Assembly: GCF_036067295.1 (NCBI RefSeq)
Contig: NZ_CP107954.1
Span: 4,278,001-4,342,000, forward strand
Direction: 5' to 3'
DNA: 64,000 bases
From: Kribbella sp. NBC_00382
GTDB taxonomy: Bacteria > Actinomycetota > Actinomycetes > Propionibacteriales > Kribbellaceae
A program made the position numbers and the translations under genes. Position 1 is the first letter of the stretch. Every line of letters begins with the position of its first letter. The notes under the pieces are model-generated. The model worked only from the letters and a program-made list of their open reading frames with translations, was not told the DNA's origin and did no database searches. This document shows, piece after piece, positions 36,993-46,669 of the stretch.

Positions 36993-37082
36993 ATGGGATG
37001 TTTCGCCAGATTCTTCGAGCCACAGTATGGATCATGAGCGCGTCCAGCGCTACGATCCGGGAAAATCATGGGATTAATCGCC
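36993..37082. promoter_or_regulatory. Direct repeat in the fuconate dehydratase/GH95 divergent promoter
   Basis: ATGGGATGTTTCGCC (36993-37007) and ATGGGATTAATCGCC (37068-37082) match in 12 of 15 bases, 75 bases apart. One copy lies close to each divergent gene start, and the second contains AATC-N4-GATT symmetry. A likely binding site pair for the adjacent GntR regulator; inference from position and repetition. Confidence 0.45.
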
Positions 37083-37102
37083 TCTTGACGAAGGGTTCCT
37101 CG

Positions 37103-39475
37103 ATGAGCAACCTGGTGAGCCCGGACCGGGCTGGGACGCACCGCCTGTTCTACGACCACCCCGCGCGCAGCTGGCTGGAGGCGTTGCCGCTCGGCAACGG
37201 GCGGATCGGGGCGATGGCCTTCGGTGGCGTCGGCAGCGACCGGATCGGCCTGAATGACGAGACCTGCTGGTCAGGCGGTCCGGAGACGGCGCGCCTGCTC
37301 TCGAAGCCGGTCGGCGCGATCGGCGCGGACGCCGTCCAGGCAGTCCGGGCAGCGCTGGCCGCCGGTGACATCCGGCGAGCGCACGAGCTGGCCGGAGGAT
37401 TCCACTCCGGCTACTCGCAGGCGTACCTGCCACTCGGCGACCTGCTGCTCGACCTCGCGGTCGACGGCTCCACCCCCGTTGCCGATGACGTGGCGGAGTA
37501 CCGGAGAGAGCTTGATCTCGACCTCGCGAGGGCGCTGACGGAGTACGAGGTCAGCGGAGTGGCCGTCCGGCAGGAGGTCTTCGTGAGTGCGCCGGACGGG
37601 GTGCTCGTGGTGCGGATGACCGTGTCGAAGCCTGGCGCCCTCGGGCTGGCCGCGCGGCTCGACTCCCAGTTGCGCTCGCGGCCGCAGGTCGACGGCGATG
37701 GCATCGGGCTGCTGCTGCAGGCGCCGGCCGATGTCGCGCCGCCGCACCGCGACGTACCGGAACCCATCCGGTACTCCGAGGGAACGGACCGTGGGATGGC
37801 CGCAGCGATCGCGCTGCGTGCGCGCACCGATGGCGTAGTGCACGCTGACGAAACCGGCCTCAGCGTGACCGGTGCGACCGAGCTGACCCTGATCCTCTCG
37901 ACAGCGACCGGGTACGACGGCCCGTCGACCGTGCCGACGCGGACGGCGGAGGAATGCTGGGCGACCGCAGACGACCTGGTGGCGGCTGCGCTGGCCCGCG
38001 AGTACGGCGAACTGACGGCTGATCACACCGAGGATCACCAGAAGTTGTTACGTCGCGCATCGCTCGAGCTGAGCGGCCTGCCCGACGCAGCGACGCTGCC
38101 GACCGACCTGCGACTGGCCCAGCACGGTGATGACCCCGCCTTGGCCGCGCTGGTCTTCAACTACGGCCGCTATCTGATGATCGCGAGCTCTCGGCCCGGC
38201 GGCTTGCCGACCACCCTGCAAGGGATCTGGAACGACATCCTGCGACCGCCCTGGAGCAGCAACTACACGGTCAACATCAACACCGAGATGAACTACTGGC
38301 CCGCCGAGACGACCGCGCTGCCGGAGTGTCACCAGCCCCTGCTCGACTATCTCGAGCACCTCGCCGAGGCGGGACGGCAGACAGCGGAGGAACGCTACGG
38401 CTGTGCCGGCTGGACAGCGCACCACAACGCCGACGCGTGGTGCTGGACGCTTCCCGTCGAGGGCGACCCACGATGGTCGAACTGGCCGATGGCCGGCGCG
38501 TGGCTGGTGCGCCATCTGTGGGAGCACTACGCGTTCACGGGCGATCTGGACTTCCTCGGCCGGGTCTGGCCGGTACTACGAGGCGCTGCTGAGTTCTGCC
38601 TCGACTGGCTGGTGGAAATGCCGGACGGCAGTCTCGGAACCTCGCCGTCGACCTCACCCGAGAACGACTACCTGGCCGGCGACGGCGAGCCCGCTTCGGT
38701 CACGATCTCGTCGACGATGGACCTGTCGCTGATCGCGGACCTGTTCGACCGGTGCGCCCAGACCGCGGGGCTGCTCGGCGTGATCGATCCAGTCGTGGAC
38801 CGATTCGTGCTGGCCCGCAAGCGGATCCCGGAGCCGTCGATCGGTGGCCGTGGGCAACTACAGGAATGGGCCGCGGACCTGCCGGAGGAGGACCCGCATC
38901 ACCGGCACATGTCACACCTGATCGGTCTCCATCCCGCCGACGCGATCACCCCGGACAGTACGCCGGCTCTCGCCGCCGCGGCCGCGCGAACGCTCGACCT
39001 GCGCGGTGATCAGGCCACCGGATGGTCGCTGGCGTGGAAGATCAACCTGCGGGCGCGGCTCCGGGACGCGGCGGCGGCGCAGCGACTGGTGCGCGCGTTC
39101 CTGGCTCCCGCCGACGACACCTCGACGGACTACGTGGGCAGCGGCGCGGGTGTCTATCCGAACTTGTTCTGCGCGCATCCGCCGTTCCAGATCGACGGCA
39201 ACTTCGGTGCGACGGCAGGGATCGCGGAGATGTTGCTGCAGAGCCATACCAGCGAGATCGAGGTCCTGCCCGCGCTGCCGATCGACTGGCCGGCCGGACG
39301 GGTGACCGGTCTGCGTGCGCGGGGCGGCGTCTCGGTCGACCTCGCCTGGTCCACGGACGGAGTGGACGTGACCCTGACCGCGGACCGGGACCAGGAGCGC
39401 GTCATCCGCTCCGGCGACCAACGGATCACCGTCCGGCTCAGCGCCGGCACAGCCCACCGTCTCAGCTTGAGCTGA
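37103..39475 (+). CDS. GH95 alpha-L-fucosidase
   Basis: 790 residues. N-terminal beta-sandwich (ARSWLEALPLGNGRIGAMAFGG), helical linker and (alpha/alpha)6 barrel typical of GH95. The Asn pair sits in NYTVNINTEMNYWPAE (~388-402), the probable general-acid Glu520 in TSPENDY and the probable Asp698 in IDGNFGATAG. Inverting enzyme acting mostly on alpha-1,2-fucosides; some members act on alpha-galactosides. No signal peptide, so intracellular. The ATG at 37103 follows AAGGG; a longer open frame crosses the promoter region. It begins a fucosidase-LplABC-fucosidase operon. Confidence 0.92.
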   Translation: MSNLVSPDRAGTHRLFYDHPARSWLEALPLGNGRIGAMAFGGVGSDRIGLNDETCWSGGPETARLLSKPVGAIGADAVQAVRAALAAGDIRRAHELAGGFHSGYSQAYLPLGDLLLDLAVDGSTPVADDVAEYRRELDLDLARALTEYEVSGVAVRQEVFVSAPDGVLVVRMTVSKPGALGLAARLDSQLRSRPQVDGDGIGLLLQAPADVAPPHRDVPEPIRYSEGTDRGMAAAIALRARTDGVVHADETGLSVTGATELTLILSTATGYDGPSTVPTRTAEECWATADDLVAAALAREYGELTADHTEDHQKLLRRASLELSGLPDAATLPTDLRLAQHGDDPALAALVFNYGRYLMIASSRPGGLPTTLQGIWNDILRPPWSSNYTVNINTEMNYWPAETTALPECHQPLLDYLEHLAEAGRQTAEERYGCAGWTAHHNADAWCWTLPVEGDPRWSNWPMAGAWLVRHLWEHYAFTGDLDFLGRVWPVLRGAAEFCLDWLVEMPDGSLGTSPSTSPENDYLAGDGEPASVTISSTMDLSLIADLFDRCAQTAGLLGVIDPVVDRFVLARKRIPEPSIGGRGQLQEWAADLPEEDPHHRHMSHLIGLHPADAITPDSTPALAAAAARTLDLRGDQATGWSLAWKINLRARLRDAAAAQRLVRAFLAPADDTSTDYVGSGAGVYPNLFCAHPPFQIDGNFGATAGIAEMLLQSHTSEIEVLPALPIDWPAGRVTGLRARGGVSVDLAWSTDGVDVTLTADRDQERVIRSGDQRITVRLSAGTAHRLSLS

Positions 39476-39499
39476 CGACGCCCAGGGAGGAGGCCCCCG

Positions 39500-40498
39500 A
39501 TGGCAGTAATCCCCACCACCATCCCGCCGCCCATCGGCGAAGCACCGCCGCGGCAGCAGCGTCGGCGACGGCGGCGCGAACGCACCACCGTCGCCGGTCT
39601 GCGACGCAGTCTGCAGCGGCACTGGACGCTGTACCTGCTGATGGTCGTCCCGCTGATCTGGTTCGCGGTCTTCAAGTACATCCCGATGTCGAACGCCGTG
39701 CTCGCCTTCAAGGACTACAACGTGATCCAGGGCATCTGGGGGAGCCCGTGGATCGGCTGGCGGAACTTCGAAGTGTTCTTCCAGAACCCGGTGTTCTGGA
39801 CCCTGGTGAAGAACACCTTCGTGCTCTCGGTCTACACAGTGGCGGCGAGCTTCCCGCTCGCGATCATCCTGGCCCTGGCGCTGAACGAGATCCGTACCGG
39901 CTTCTTCAAGAAGACGGTGCAGATGGTGACGTATGCGCCGTACTTCATCTCCACGGTGGTCGTCGTCTCGATGACGATCCTGGTGCTGTCGCCGCGGCTG
40001 GGCATCGTCAACGAGGGCCTGGGATTCTTCGGGGTACCGGCGGTCGACTTCCTCGGCAATCCGGACTACTTCCGGCACATCTACGTGTGGTCCGACGTCT
40101 GGCAGACGACCGGGTACTCCGCGGTGATCTACCTGGCCGCGTTGTCCGGCATCGACCCGGCGCTGCACGAGTCGGCCAAGATCGACGGTGCCAGCAGGTT
40201 GCAGCGGATCCGGCACGTGGATCTGCCGGGCATCATGCCGACCGCGGTGATCATCCTGGTCCTTGCCGTCGGCAACATCATGGCGATCGGCTTCGAGAAG
40301 GCGTTCCTGCTGCAGAACCCGCTCAACCTGAGCAAGTCCGAAATCATCGCCACCTACGTGTACAAGACGGGTCTGCTGAACGCGGACTTCAGCATGGCGA
40401 CCGCGATCGGGCTGCTCAACTCGGTGATCAACCTGGTGCTGCTGTTCGGAGTCAACACGATCGCCAAACGGATCACCGGGAACGGACTGTGGTCATGA
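39500..40498 (+). CDS. LplB-type oligosaccharide ABC transporter permease
   Basis: 332 residues. A very Arg-rich cytoplasmic head (~18-28) precedes six membrane helices. The EAA-like loop is ESAKIDGASRLQRIRHVDLPGIMPT, the LplB/YtcO version. It starts 24 bases after GH95 with AGGGAGGAGG before the ATG, and overlaps the next permease by four bases. Confidence 0.92.
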   Translation: MAVIPTTIPPPIGEAPPRQQRRRRRRERTTVAGLRRSLQRHWTLYLLMVVPLIWFAVFKYIPMSNAVLAFKDYNVIQGIWGSPWIGWRNFEVFFQNPVFWTLVKNTFVLSVYTVAASFPLAIILALALNEIRTGFFKKTVQMVTYAPYFISTVVVVSMTILVLSPRLGIVNEGLGFFGVPAVDFLGNPDYFRHIYVWSDVWQTTGYSAVIYLAALSGIDPALHESAKIDGASRLQRIRHVDLPGIMPTAVIILVLAVGNIMAIGFEKAFLLQNPLNLSKSEIIATYVYKTGLLNADFSMATAIGLLNSVINLVLLFGVNTIAKRITGNGLWS

Positions 40499-41445
40499 GC
40501 GCTCAGACTGAAGCTAGAACGTTGCCCGGGAAGAAGCTCGAGCGCCGTGCGGCGCGGGCCCGGAGGATCCGGGAGCCGCGGACGGACCGCATCTTCCTCT
40601 TCTGTGTCTATCTCTTGCTGGCGGTCCTGCTGGCGGTCGTGCTGCTGCCGTTGCTGTACATCGTGGCGAGTTCGTTCAGCAGCCCGGAGGCGGTGTCGGC
40701 CGGCCGGGTGCTGTTCTGGCCGGTGGACTTCTCGCTCCGCGGGTACCACGCGGTGTTCGCCAACCCGCAGGTCGTCCAGGGCTACCTGAACTCGCTGTTC
40801 TACACCGTGGCCGGGACGATCGTCAGCGTCACCATGACGATCGCGATCGCCTACCCGATGTCGCGCCGCACGCTGGTCGGCCGCAATGCCGTGATGACGT
40901 TCATCTTGTTCACGATGCTGTTCACCGGCGGCCTGATCCCGACCTACCTGGTGGTCCAGTCGGTCGGTCTGCTGGATACCAGGTGGGCGTTGATCATCCC
41001 GCAGGCGATCGGCGTGTGGCAGGTCATCATCGCCCGCACCTACTTCCGGACGGCGATCCCGGAGGAGCTGGTCGAGGCCGCGCAGCTGGACGGTTGTGGC
41101 GACCTGCGGTTCCTGTGGTCGGTGGTGATCCCACTGGCCAAACCGATGATCGCGGTGGTCGCGCTGATGTACGCGATCATGCAGTGGAACTCGTACTTCG
41201 ACGCGCTGATCTATCTGAAGAACCCGGATCTGTTCCCGCTGCAGCTGGTGCTGCGCAACATCTTGATCCTGAACACGACCGGCGGTGGGGCGGTCGATGC
41301 CTCCGTGGTCATCCAGCGCCAGCAATTGGCCGATCTGCTCAAGTACTCGCTGATCGTGGTGGCGAGCGTGCCGGTCCTGCTGATCTATCCGTTCGTCGCC
41401 CGCTACTTCACCAAGGGAATCCTGATCGGTGCCGTGAAGGGCTGA
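40495..41445 (+). CDS. LplC-type oligosaccharide ABC transporter permease
   Basis: 316 residues, six membrane helices; EAA loop EAAQLDGCGDLRFLWSVVIPLAKPM and tail YFTKGILIGAVKG are typical of LplC/YtcP. The ATG at 40495 overlaps the LplB stop (ATGA). A much longer open frame upstream is a shadow of the GH95 and LplB genes. Confidence 0.92.
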   Translation: MSAQTEARTLPGKKLERRAARARRIREPRTDRIFLFCVYLLLAVLLAVVLLPLLYIVASSFSSPEAVSAGRVLFWPVDFSLRGYHAVFANPQVVQGYLNSLFYTVAGTIVSVTMTIAIAYPMSRRTLVGRNAVMTFILFTMLFTGGLIPTYLVVQSVGLLDTRWALIIPQAIGVWQVIIARTYFRTAIPEELVEAAQLDGCGDLRFLWSVVIPLAKPMIAVVALMYAIMQWNSYFDALIYLKNPDLFPLQLVLRNILILNTTGGGAVDASVVIQRQQLADLLKYSLIVVASVPVLLIYPFVARYFTKGILIGAVKG

Positions 41446-41479
41446 TCTTCCGCATCACCTCGACCCTGTGAGGGACCAC

Positions 41480-43168
41480 ATGTCTGTACAGTTCACAAAG
41501 AGGAGGCGTGCCGCGATCGCCGGCATCAGTCTCCTGGCAATCGCGCTCGCGGCCTGTTCCGGTGGCGGCTCGACCAACGAGCAGGGTAAGCCGCTGCCAA
41601 CGATCACCGGAAATCCCGACGTCACGCTGAACGTCTTCTCGCCGCAGTCAGCCGACACGAACCTCGCCACGAACGACTTCACCAAGCTGATCAAGCAGAA
41701 GTTCAACCTCACCATCAAGTGGCAGACCACGACGTTCGACGGCGGTCCGTCGAAGGAGAAGCGGCAGATCTCGCTGGCCAGCGGCGACTACCCCGATCTG
41801 TACCTGCTGATCCCGTGGGTCGACCAGTTCACCACGGCGGAGCTGCTCAAGCTCGGCAAGCAGGGTGTCGTCGTACCGCTGAACCAGCTGATCGACCAGT
41901 ACGCGCCGAACATCAAGAAGGCGCTGGACGCCACGCCCGAGTGGAAGGCGATGGCGACCGCGCCGGACGGCAAGATCTACGGGATGCCGCAATGGGTCGA
42001 CTGCTTCCACTGTTCGTACCCGGACAAGCTGTGGATGAACTCGGCGTGGCTGAAGAAGCTGGGCCTCGAGCAGCCGAAGACCACCGAGGACCTGCGGAAG
42101 GTGCTCCAGGCGTTCAAGACCCAGGACCCGAACGGCAACGGCAAGGCCGACGAGATCCCGCTCAGCGCGAACGTCCGCGACAGCCTCATCCCCTACTTGA
42201 TGAACGCCTTCATCTACGACCCGCAAGGGCAGAACAACAGCGGCGGCAACAACACCACACTGGTTCTCAACAACGGCAAGGTCGACGTCCAGGCGAACAA
42301 GGACGGCTGGCGCGATGGCCTGCGGTACATCAACTCGCTCTACAAGGAGGGCCTGATCGACAAAGGCTCCTTCACGCAGAACCCGGACGCGATGCAGCAG
42401 CAGGGCAACCACGGCGGCTCGGTCATCCTCGGCGCGGGCACCGTCATGCACTCGGGCATCTTCGTCACCATCGGTTCGGCGGACGGGCGGGACAAGCAGT
42501 ACGACGCGGTACCGCCGCTGACCGGTCCGAGTGGCGCGAGCTACGCCAGCTACGTCTTCCCGAGCATTCCCGGCGCCACGTTCGTGCTGACGTCGAAGGC
42601 CACACCGGAGAAGCAGATCCAGGCGATCAAGATGCTCGACTACATCTTCACCGATGAGGGAGAGAACAACGGACAGTTCGGCACGGAGGGCAAGGCCTGG
42701 ACCAAGCCCGGTCCCGGCGATGTGGCGCTCGACAAGGCGCTGAAGCCGAGCTTCAAGCAGATTCCCCTGAAGCCCGGGTCGAAACCGCGGAACAGCGGCT
42801 GGGGTGCGCTGGCGCAGTACAACAACACCGCGAAGTACCGCAACTCCGAGGTCATCGACACCGACATCACCTCGCAGGCGGGGTACGAACGCAAGCTGTT
42901 CGACGCCACGAAGTTGTACGCCGGCAAAGAGGACAAGGCCCAGATCTACCCGTTCTGGAAGGTGTGGATCGACCCGTCCCTGGCGAGCGAGGTCGCGACG
43001 CTGCAGACCAACCTGGAGAACTACGTCCAGCAGAACGCGCTGCAGTTCATCACCGGCTCGAAGAACATCGACACCGACTGGGACGCCTACGTCAAGGGCC
43101 TCGAGGGCCTCGGCCTGAAGCGCTACCTGGAGATCCAGCAGACCGCCTACGACAAGGTCCCGAAGTAG
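41480..43168 (+). CDS. LplA-type oligosaccharide ABC transporter substrate-binding lipoprotein
   Basis: 562 residues, the large class of binding protein that usually takes longer oligosaccharides. Arg-rich signal and lipobox LAAC (Cys26). The family pattern shows in DYPDLYLLIPWVDQF, DGKIYGMPQWVDCFH and DPNGNGKADEIPLS (the last an EF-hand-like calcium loop). The ATG at 41480 has GAGGGA close before it; the GTG at 41468 has none. It lies between two fucosidases, suggesting a fucosylated oligosaccharide as ligand. Confidence 0.92.
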   Translation: MSVQFTKRRRAAIAGISLLAIALAACSGGGSTNEQGKPLPTITGNPDVTLNVFSPQSADTNLATNDFTKLIKQKFNLTIKWQTTTFDGGPSKEKRQISLASGDYPDLYLLIPWVDQFTTAELLKLGKQGVVVPLNQLIDQYAPNIKKALDATPEWKAMATAPDGKIYGMPQWVDCFHCSYPDKLWMNSAWLKKLGLEQPKTTEDLRKVLQAFKTQDPNGNGKADEIPLSANVRDSLIPYLMNAFIYDPQGQNNSGGNNTTLVLNNGKVDVQANKDGWRDGLRYINSLYKEGLIDKGSFTQNPDAMQQQGNHGGSVILGAGTVMHSGIFVTIGSADGRDKQYDAVPPLTGPSGASYASYVFPSIPGATFVLTSKATPEKQIQAIKMLDYIFTDEGENNGQFGTEGKAWTKPGPGDVALDKALKPSFKQIPLKPGSKPRNSGWGALAQYNNTAKYRNSEVIDTDITSQAGYERKLFDATKLYAGKEDKAQIYPFWKVWIDPSLASEVATLQTNLENYVQQNALQFITGSKNIDTDWDAYVKGLEGLGLKRYLEIQQTAYDKVPK

Positions 43169-43189
43169 ACCATGGAAGAGGATTCGCCG

Positions 43190-44638
43190 ATGCAGGAGTT
43201 CGAGCCGACCTTCGATTCGCTGGGCAGATTCGAGTGCCCGGACTGGTTCCGGGACGCGAAGCTCGGGATCTGGTCGCACTGGGGCGCGCAGTCGGTGCCC
43301 CGGTACGGCGACTGGTACGCCCGCAACATGTACCGGGAGGGCTCGGACCAGTACCGGTACCACCTGCGGACGTACGGTCATCCGTCCGAGTTCGGCTACA
43401 AGGACATCGTCCGGTTGTGGAAGGCGGAGCGGTTCGATCCCGATGCCCTGATGGATCGCTTCGCCGCCGCGGGTGCCCGGTACTTCGTCGCGCAGGCCGT
43501 GCATCACGACCACTTCTTCAACTACGACTCGGCGCTGAACCCGTGGAACTCGGTGAAGGTCGGGCCCGGCAAGGACATCGTGGCCCTGTGGAAGGCCGCC
43601 GCGGACCAGCGAGGGTTGCCGTTCGGGATCACCGAGCATCTCGGCGCGACGCTCACCTGGTCGGCGGTCAACAAGGGCAGCGACAAACACGGCCGGTACG
43701 CCGGTGTGCCGTACGACGGGAGCGATCCGGCGTACCGGGACCTCTACCTCGACAACAGGCGGTACCTCCCCGCGGAGGACACGGAGGTCCAGGATCCCTG
43801 GTACAGCGAGGATCCCGGCTGGCACGCCTATTGGCTGGAGGCGGTGACCGAGATGATCGATCGCTACCAGCCCGATCTGCTGTACTCCGACGGGCCGCTG
43901 CCGTTCGGTGAGGTCGGGTACACACCCGGTCTGCAGGCGGTTGCCCAGCTGTACAACACCAGCGCTCAGCTCCATGGGGCGAACCGTGCCGTCTACCAGC
44001 AGAAGGATCGCCGGCCCGAGGTGAGCCGGGTCGGCGTGATGGACATCGAACGGAGCCAGACACCCGGCATCCACGCCGAGCCCTGGCAGACCGACACCTC
44101 GGTCGGTGACTGGTTCTACAACGTCCGCGACGTCTACAAGACCTCAGGACACGTGATCGAGTTGCTGGTCGACATCGTGTCGAAGAACGGCAACCTGTTG
44201 CTCAACGTGCCGCAGTTGCCGGACGGCTCACTCGATCAGGAATGCTCGCAGTTGCTCGACGACCTCGGCGCCTGGACACGCGTGTGTGGTGAAGGCATCT
44301 ACGGCACCAGGCCGTTCCGCGTCTTCGGCGAGGGACCTTCGGGAGTGGTCATTCGCGGGTTCACCGAGGAGCGGGTGAAGTGGAGCAGTACCGACTTCCG
44401 CTTCACCCGCAAAGGCGACACCCTCTACGCCTTCCAGTTGGCCTGGCCGGACGACGGTCGCGCCGTCATCCGGAGCCTCGCCGATCACGAGGTGGTGTCC
44501 GCGGTCCGGCTCCTCGGCCACGGCGTGGTTCCCTTCGAGCAGGCTCACGGAGTACTGGTTGTCCGGCTCCCGGATGCTCGGCCGGTCGACGTCGCGAACT
44601 GCCTTGCCATCGAGCTCACTTCCGCCGGACGAGTTTGA
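43190..44638 (+). CDS. GH29 alpha-L-fucosidase
   Basis: 482 residues. TIM barrel with the GH29 opening (FRDAKLGIWSHWGAQSVPRYGDWYARNMY), conserved VHHDHFFNYDS and nucleophile Asp234 (QPDLLYSDGPLPFG), then a C-terminal beta-sandwich (~350-482). Retaining enzyme for terminal alpha-L-fucose; no signal peptide. The ATG at 43190 is preferred because GAGG lies 8 bases before it; the ATG at 43172 has none. It follows the LplA gene and overlaps the convergent GH36 gene by 23 bases. Confidence 0.93.
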   Translation: MQEFEPTFDSLGRFECPDWFRDAKLGIWSHWGAQSVPRYGDWYARNMYREGSDQYRYHLRTYGHPSEFGYKDIVRLWKAERFDPDALMDRFAAAGARYFVAQAVHHDHFFNYDSALNPWNSVKVGPGKDIVALWKAAADQRGLPFGITEHLGATLTWSAVNKGSDKHGRYAGVPYDGSDPAYRDLYLDNRRYLPAEDTEVQDPWYSEDPGWHAYWLEAVTEMIDRYQPDLLYSDGPLPFGEVGYTPGLQAVAQLYNTSAQLHGANRAVYQQKDRRPEVSRVGVMDIERSQTPGIHAEPWQTDTSVGDWFYNVRDVYKTSGHVIELLVDIVSKNGNLLLNVPQLPDGSLDQECSQLLDDLGAWTRVCGEGIYGTRPFRVFGEGPSGVVIRGFTEERVKWSSTDFRFTRKGDTLYAFQLAWPDDGRAVIRSLADHEVVSAVRLLGHGVVPFEQAHGVLVVRLPDARPVDVANCLAIELTSAGRV

Positions 44639-46646
44639 TGACGCGGGCTGACGGTTCGGGGGAGGTGGTGGTGACGGTCAGCGTCTGGTCGGTGCTGGTG
44701 TAGGTCCAGTCGCCGGCCTGGGCCGGGAAGAAGTCCTCGACGGTCAGTCCGCCGAGGGACAGGTCGATCCGGCCAGGGGTCGAGGCGCGGTGCCACAACG
44801 TCAGGTACGACGTGGTGGCACCCGCCAGGCCGAAGGCGACCCACTCGTCGGTCCAGCCGGGCAGGCCCAGCGGCCAGAACGGCGTCAGCTCCTCGATCTC
44901 CGTCAGCACCTCCCGGTGCGCCGCAACGGCGGCCCGGACCAGGTCGAGTTCGTCCGTCGTCATCCGGTTCAGATAGCCCGACAAATACATCCGGCCGAGG
45001 ATGCCGTTCACCAGGCTGACCGTGAATCTCTCTGTCGACGTGCCTGTCTCCGGGTACGCCCAGTGGCCGGCCTGTTCGGGCAGGACCGACGCAGCCGCGG
45101 CCGCCGCGATCGGTGCATAGAGCAACGGATCCTGCTGGTCGGAGGTCGATTGCAGGTGCAGCCTGGACAGCAGCGCATAGTCCATCCGCAGCGCACCCGA
45201 TCCGCAGTTCTCCAGCAACAGCTCGGGGTGGCGCGCCTGGACGCCGTCGAGCCAGTCCAGGTGCGCCCGGTTGTGCTCGAGCAGTCCTTGCCCTGCTGAC
45301 TTCCCGCCCAGGTCGGAGCCCGGGCCGGTCATGGTGTTGTAGTCCAGCTTGAAGAATCCGATCCCGTACTCCGCGACCAGCCGGTCGATGGTGCCGTCGA
45401 GATGTGCGCGGGCCGCTTCGCTGCGCAGATCCAGCAGGTACCGGCCGCTCTCGGCGTACCGGATGCCACGCCGGCTGAGGAACGCGTCGTCGGGCAAAGC
45501 CTTGGCCAGCGGCGAGTCGACGCCGATCACCTCGGGCTCGAGCCACAGTCCGGGCACCATGCCACGCTCGCGGATCCGGCTGATCACCTCGCCGAGACCG
45601 TTGGGGAAGCGGGCCGCCGACGGTTGCCAGGCGCCGACCGTGCTCCACCAATCGCCATCGGCGTACCAGCCGGCATCGATGCAGAAGTAGTCCGCCCCGG
45701 CATCTGCTGCGGCGTCGATCAGCGGCAGCAACTTGGCCGTGGTCGGGTCGCCCATCAGGGTGTTCATGTAGTCGTTGAAGACCACCGGCAGCCGGTCGTC
45801 GACCGGACGGCGCCGGCGCAGGGCACGCCGCTGGCGGGTCAGAGCAGCGAAGGCGTTGTCCTGTCCGTGGCCCGCGACGAGCGACACGGGCACGGTGCTG
45901 AACGACTCGTCGGCGCTGATCGAGGTGGTCCACTGGTGTTCGGCGTCAGTGGGACCGCTGAGCAACAGGTATCCACCTTGTCGCGTCTCGCCGACCTCGT
46001 AGTGCCAGGGCCCGTTGTGCTCGATCTGCCAGCCGAGCGAGTACGGCTCGTCGTGTGCCAGGAGCACCCCGGTCGGCAGCCGCTCACCGGTGGACCAAGA
46101 GCCGTTGCAGGTGACGGCCCGGCGGGTGCGCGGCGGTGGACGATGCACTGCGGTCCGGATGTCGGGCAAGGCGGTATTACGGAGCGCTGCGCGGCTCCAG
46201 CGGCTCTCGGCCATCCAGTCGTTGTCGCCGGCCAATAGGTCGAAGTCCACCGAGCCGAGTCCGATCACCGCCGACGACAGGAAATCCAGTTCGAGCCGCC
46301 CGGTACCGGTGAGCGTTGCCTCGGTCCAGGTCTGGACGCCTGTCAGCGCCCTGAAGCAACTGGTGACCTGCAGTCCGGTCACGTCGTCGTGCTGGACGAT
46401 CCGGAGCATGTCCGCACTCTGCTCATGCCGTTGGTACCGCAGCCGCTTCCCGATCACCGTCTCGACATGCCGGAATGTGCTCGGTGCCCGCCCGTGGCCG
46501 AGCGCCGACACCTCCACCAGAGGCTGGTCCGTCGTCGCGGAGGCGTCGCCCGGCTCGTCGCGCGGCCGGATCGAATCCAGCCGGACCGGGCCGTCGTCGA
46601 AGCAGAAGGTCAGTGTCAGGTCGGCGGTCTGCCAATGAAACGTCAT
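44616..46646 (-). CDS. GH36 family alpha-galactosidase-like enzyme
   Basis: 676 residues. N-terminal beta-supersandwich, TIM barrel with nucleophile Asp435 (FFKLDYNTM) and acid/base Asp503 (QSTSDQQDP), plus ENCGSGALRMDY and a small C-terminal beta domain. Retaining; cuts alpha-D-galactose or, in some members, beta-L-arabinopyranose, which has the same ring configuration. The latter would fit this arabinose-rich locus. No signal peptide. The ATG at 46646 is used because the conserved protein starts there with GGAG before it. It follows the GH127 gene by 23 bases in one operon. Confidence 0.9.
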   Translation of the reverse strand: MTFHWQTADLTLTFCFDDGPVRLDSIRPRDEPGDASATTDQPLVEVSALGHGRAPSTFRHVETVIGKRLRYQRHEQSADMLRIVQHDDVTGLQVTSCFRALTGVQTWTEATLTGTGRLELDFLSSAVIGLGSVDFDLLAGDNDWMAESRWSRAALRNTALPDIRTAVHRPPPRTRRAVTCNGSWSTGERLPTGVLLAHDEPYSLGWQIEHNGPWHYEVGETRQGGYLLLSGPTDAEHQWTTSISADESFSTVPVSLVAGHGQDNAFAALTRQRRALRRRRPVDDRLPVVFNDYMNTLMGDPTTAKLLPLIDAAADAGADYFCIDAGWYADGDWWSTVGAWQPSAARFPNGLGEVISRIRERGMVPGLWLEPEVIGVDSPLAKALPDDAFLSRRGIRYAESGRYLLDLRSEAARAHLDGTIDRLVAEYGIGFFKLDYNTMTGPGSDLGGKSAGQGLLEHNRAHLDWLDGVQARHPELLLENCGSGALRMDYALLSRLHLQSTSDQQDPLLYAPIAAAAAASVLPEQAGHWAYPETGTSTERFTVSLVNGILGRMYLSGYLNRMTTDELDLVRAAVAAHREVLTEIEELTPFWPLGLPGWTDEWVAFGLAGATTSYLTLWHRASTPGRIDLSLGGLTVEDFFPAQAGDWTYTSTDQTLTVTTTSPEPSARVIKLVRRK

Positions 46647-46669
46647 GAAGCTCCGTTCGAGGGTGCTGG

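Noticed and set aside
41648..44074. 808-codon minus-strand open frame opposite the LplA and GH29 genes
   Set aside because: Low-complexity composition and no recognisable domain; a shadow of two confident genes.
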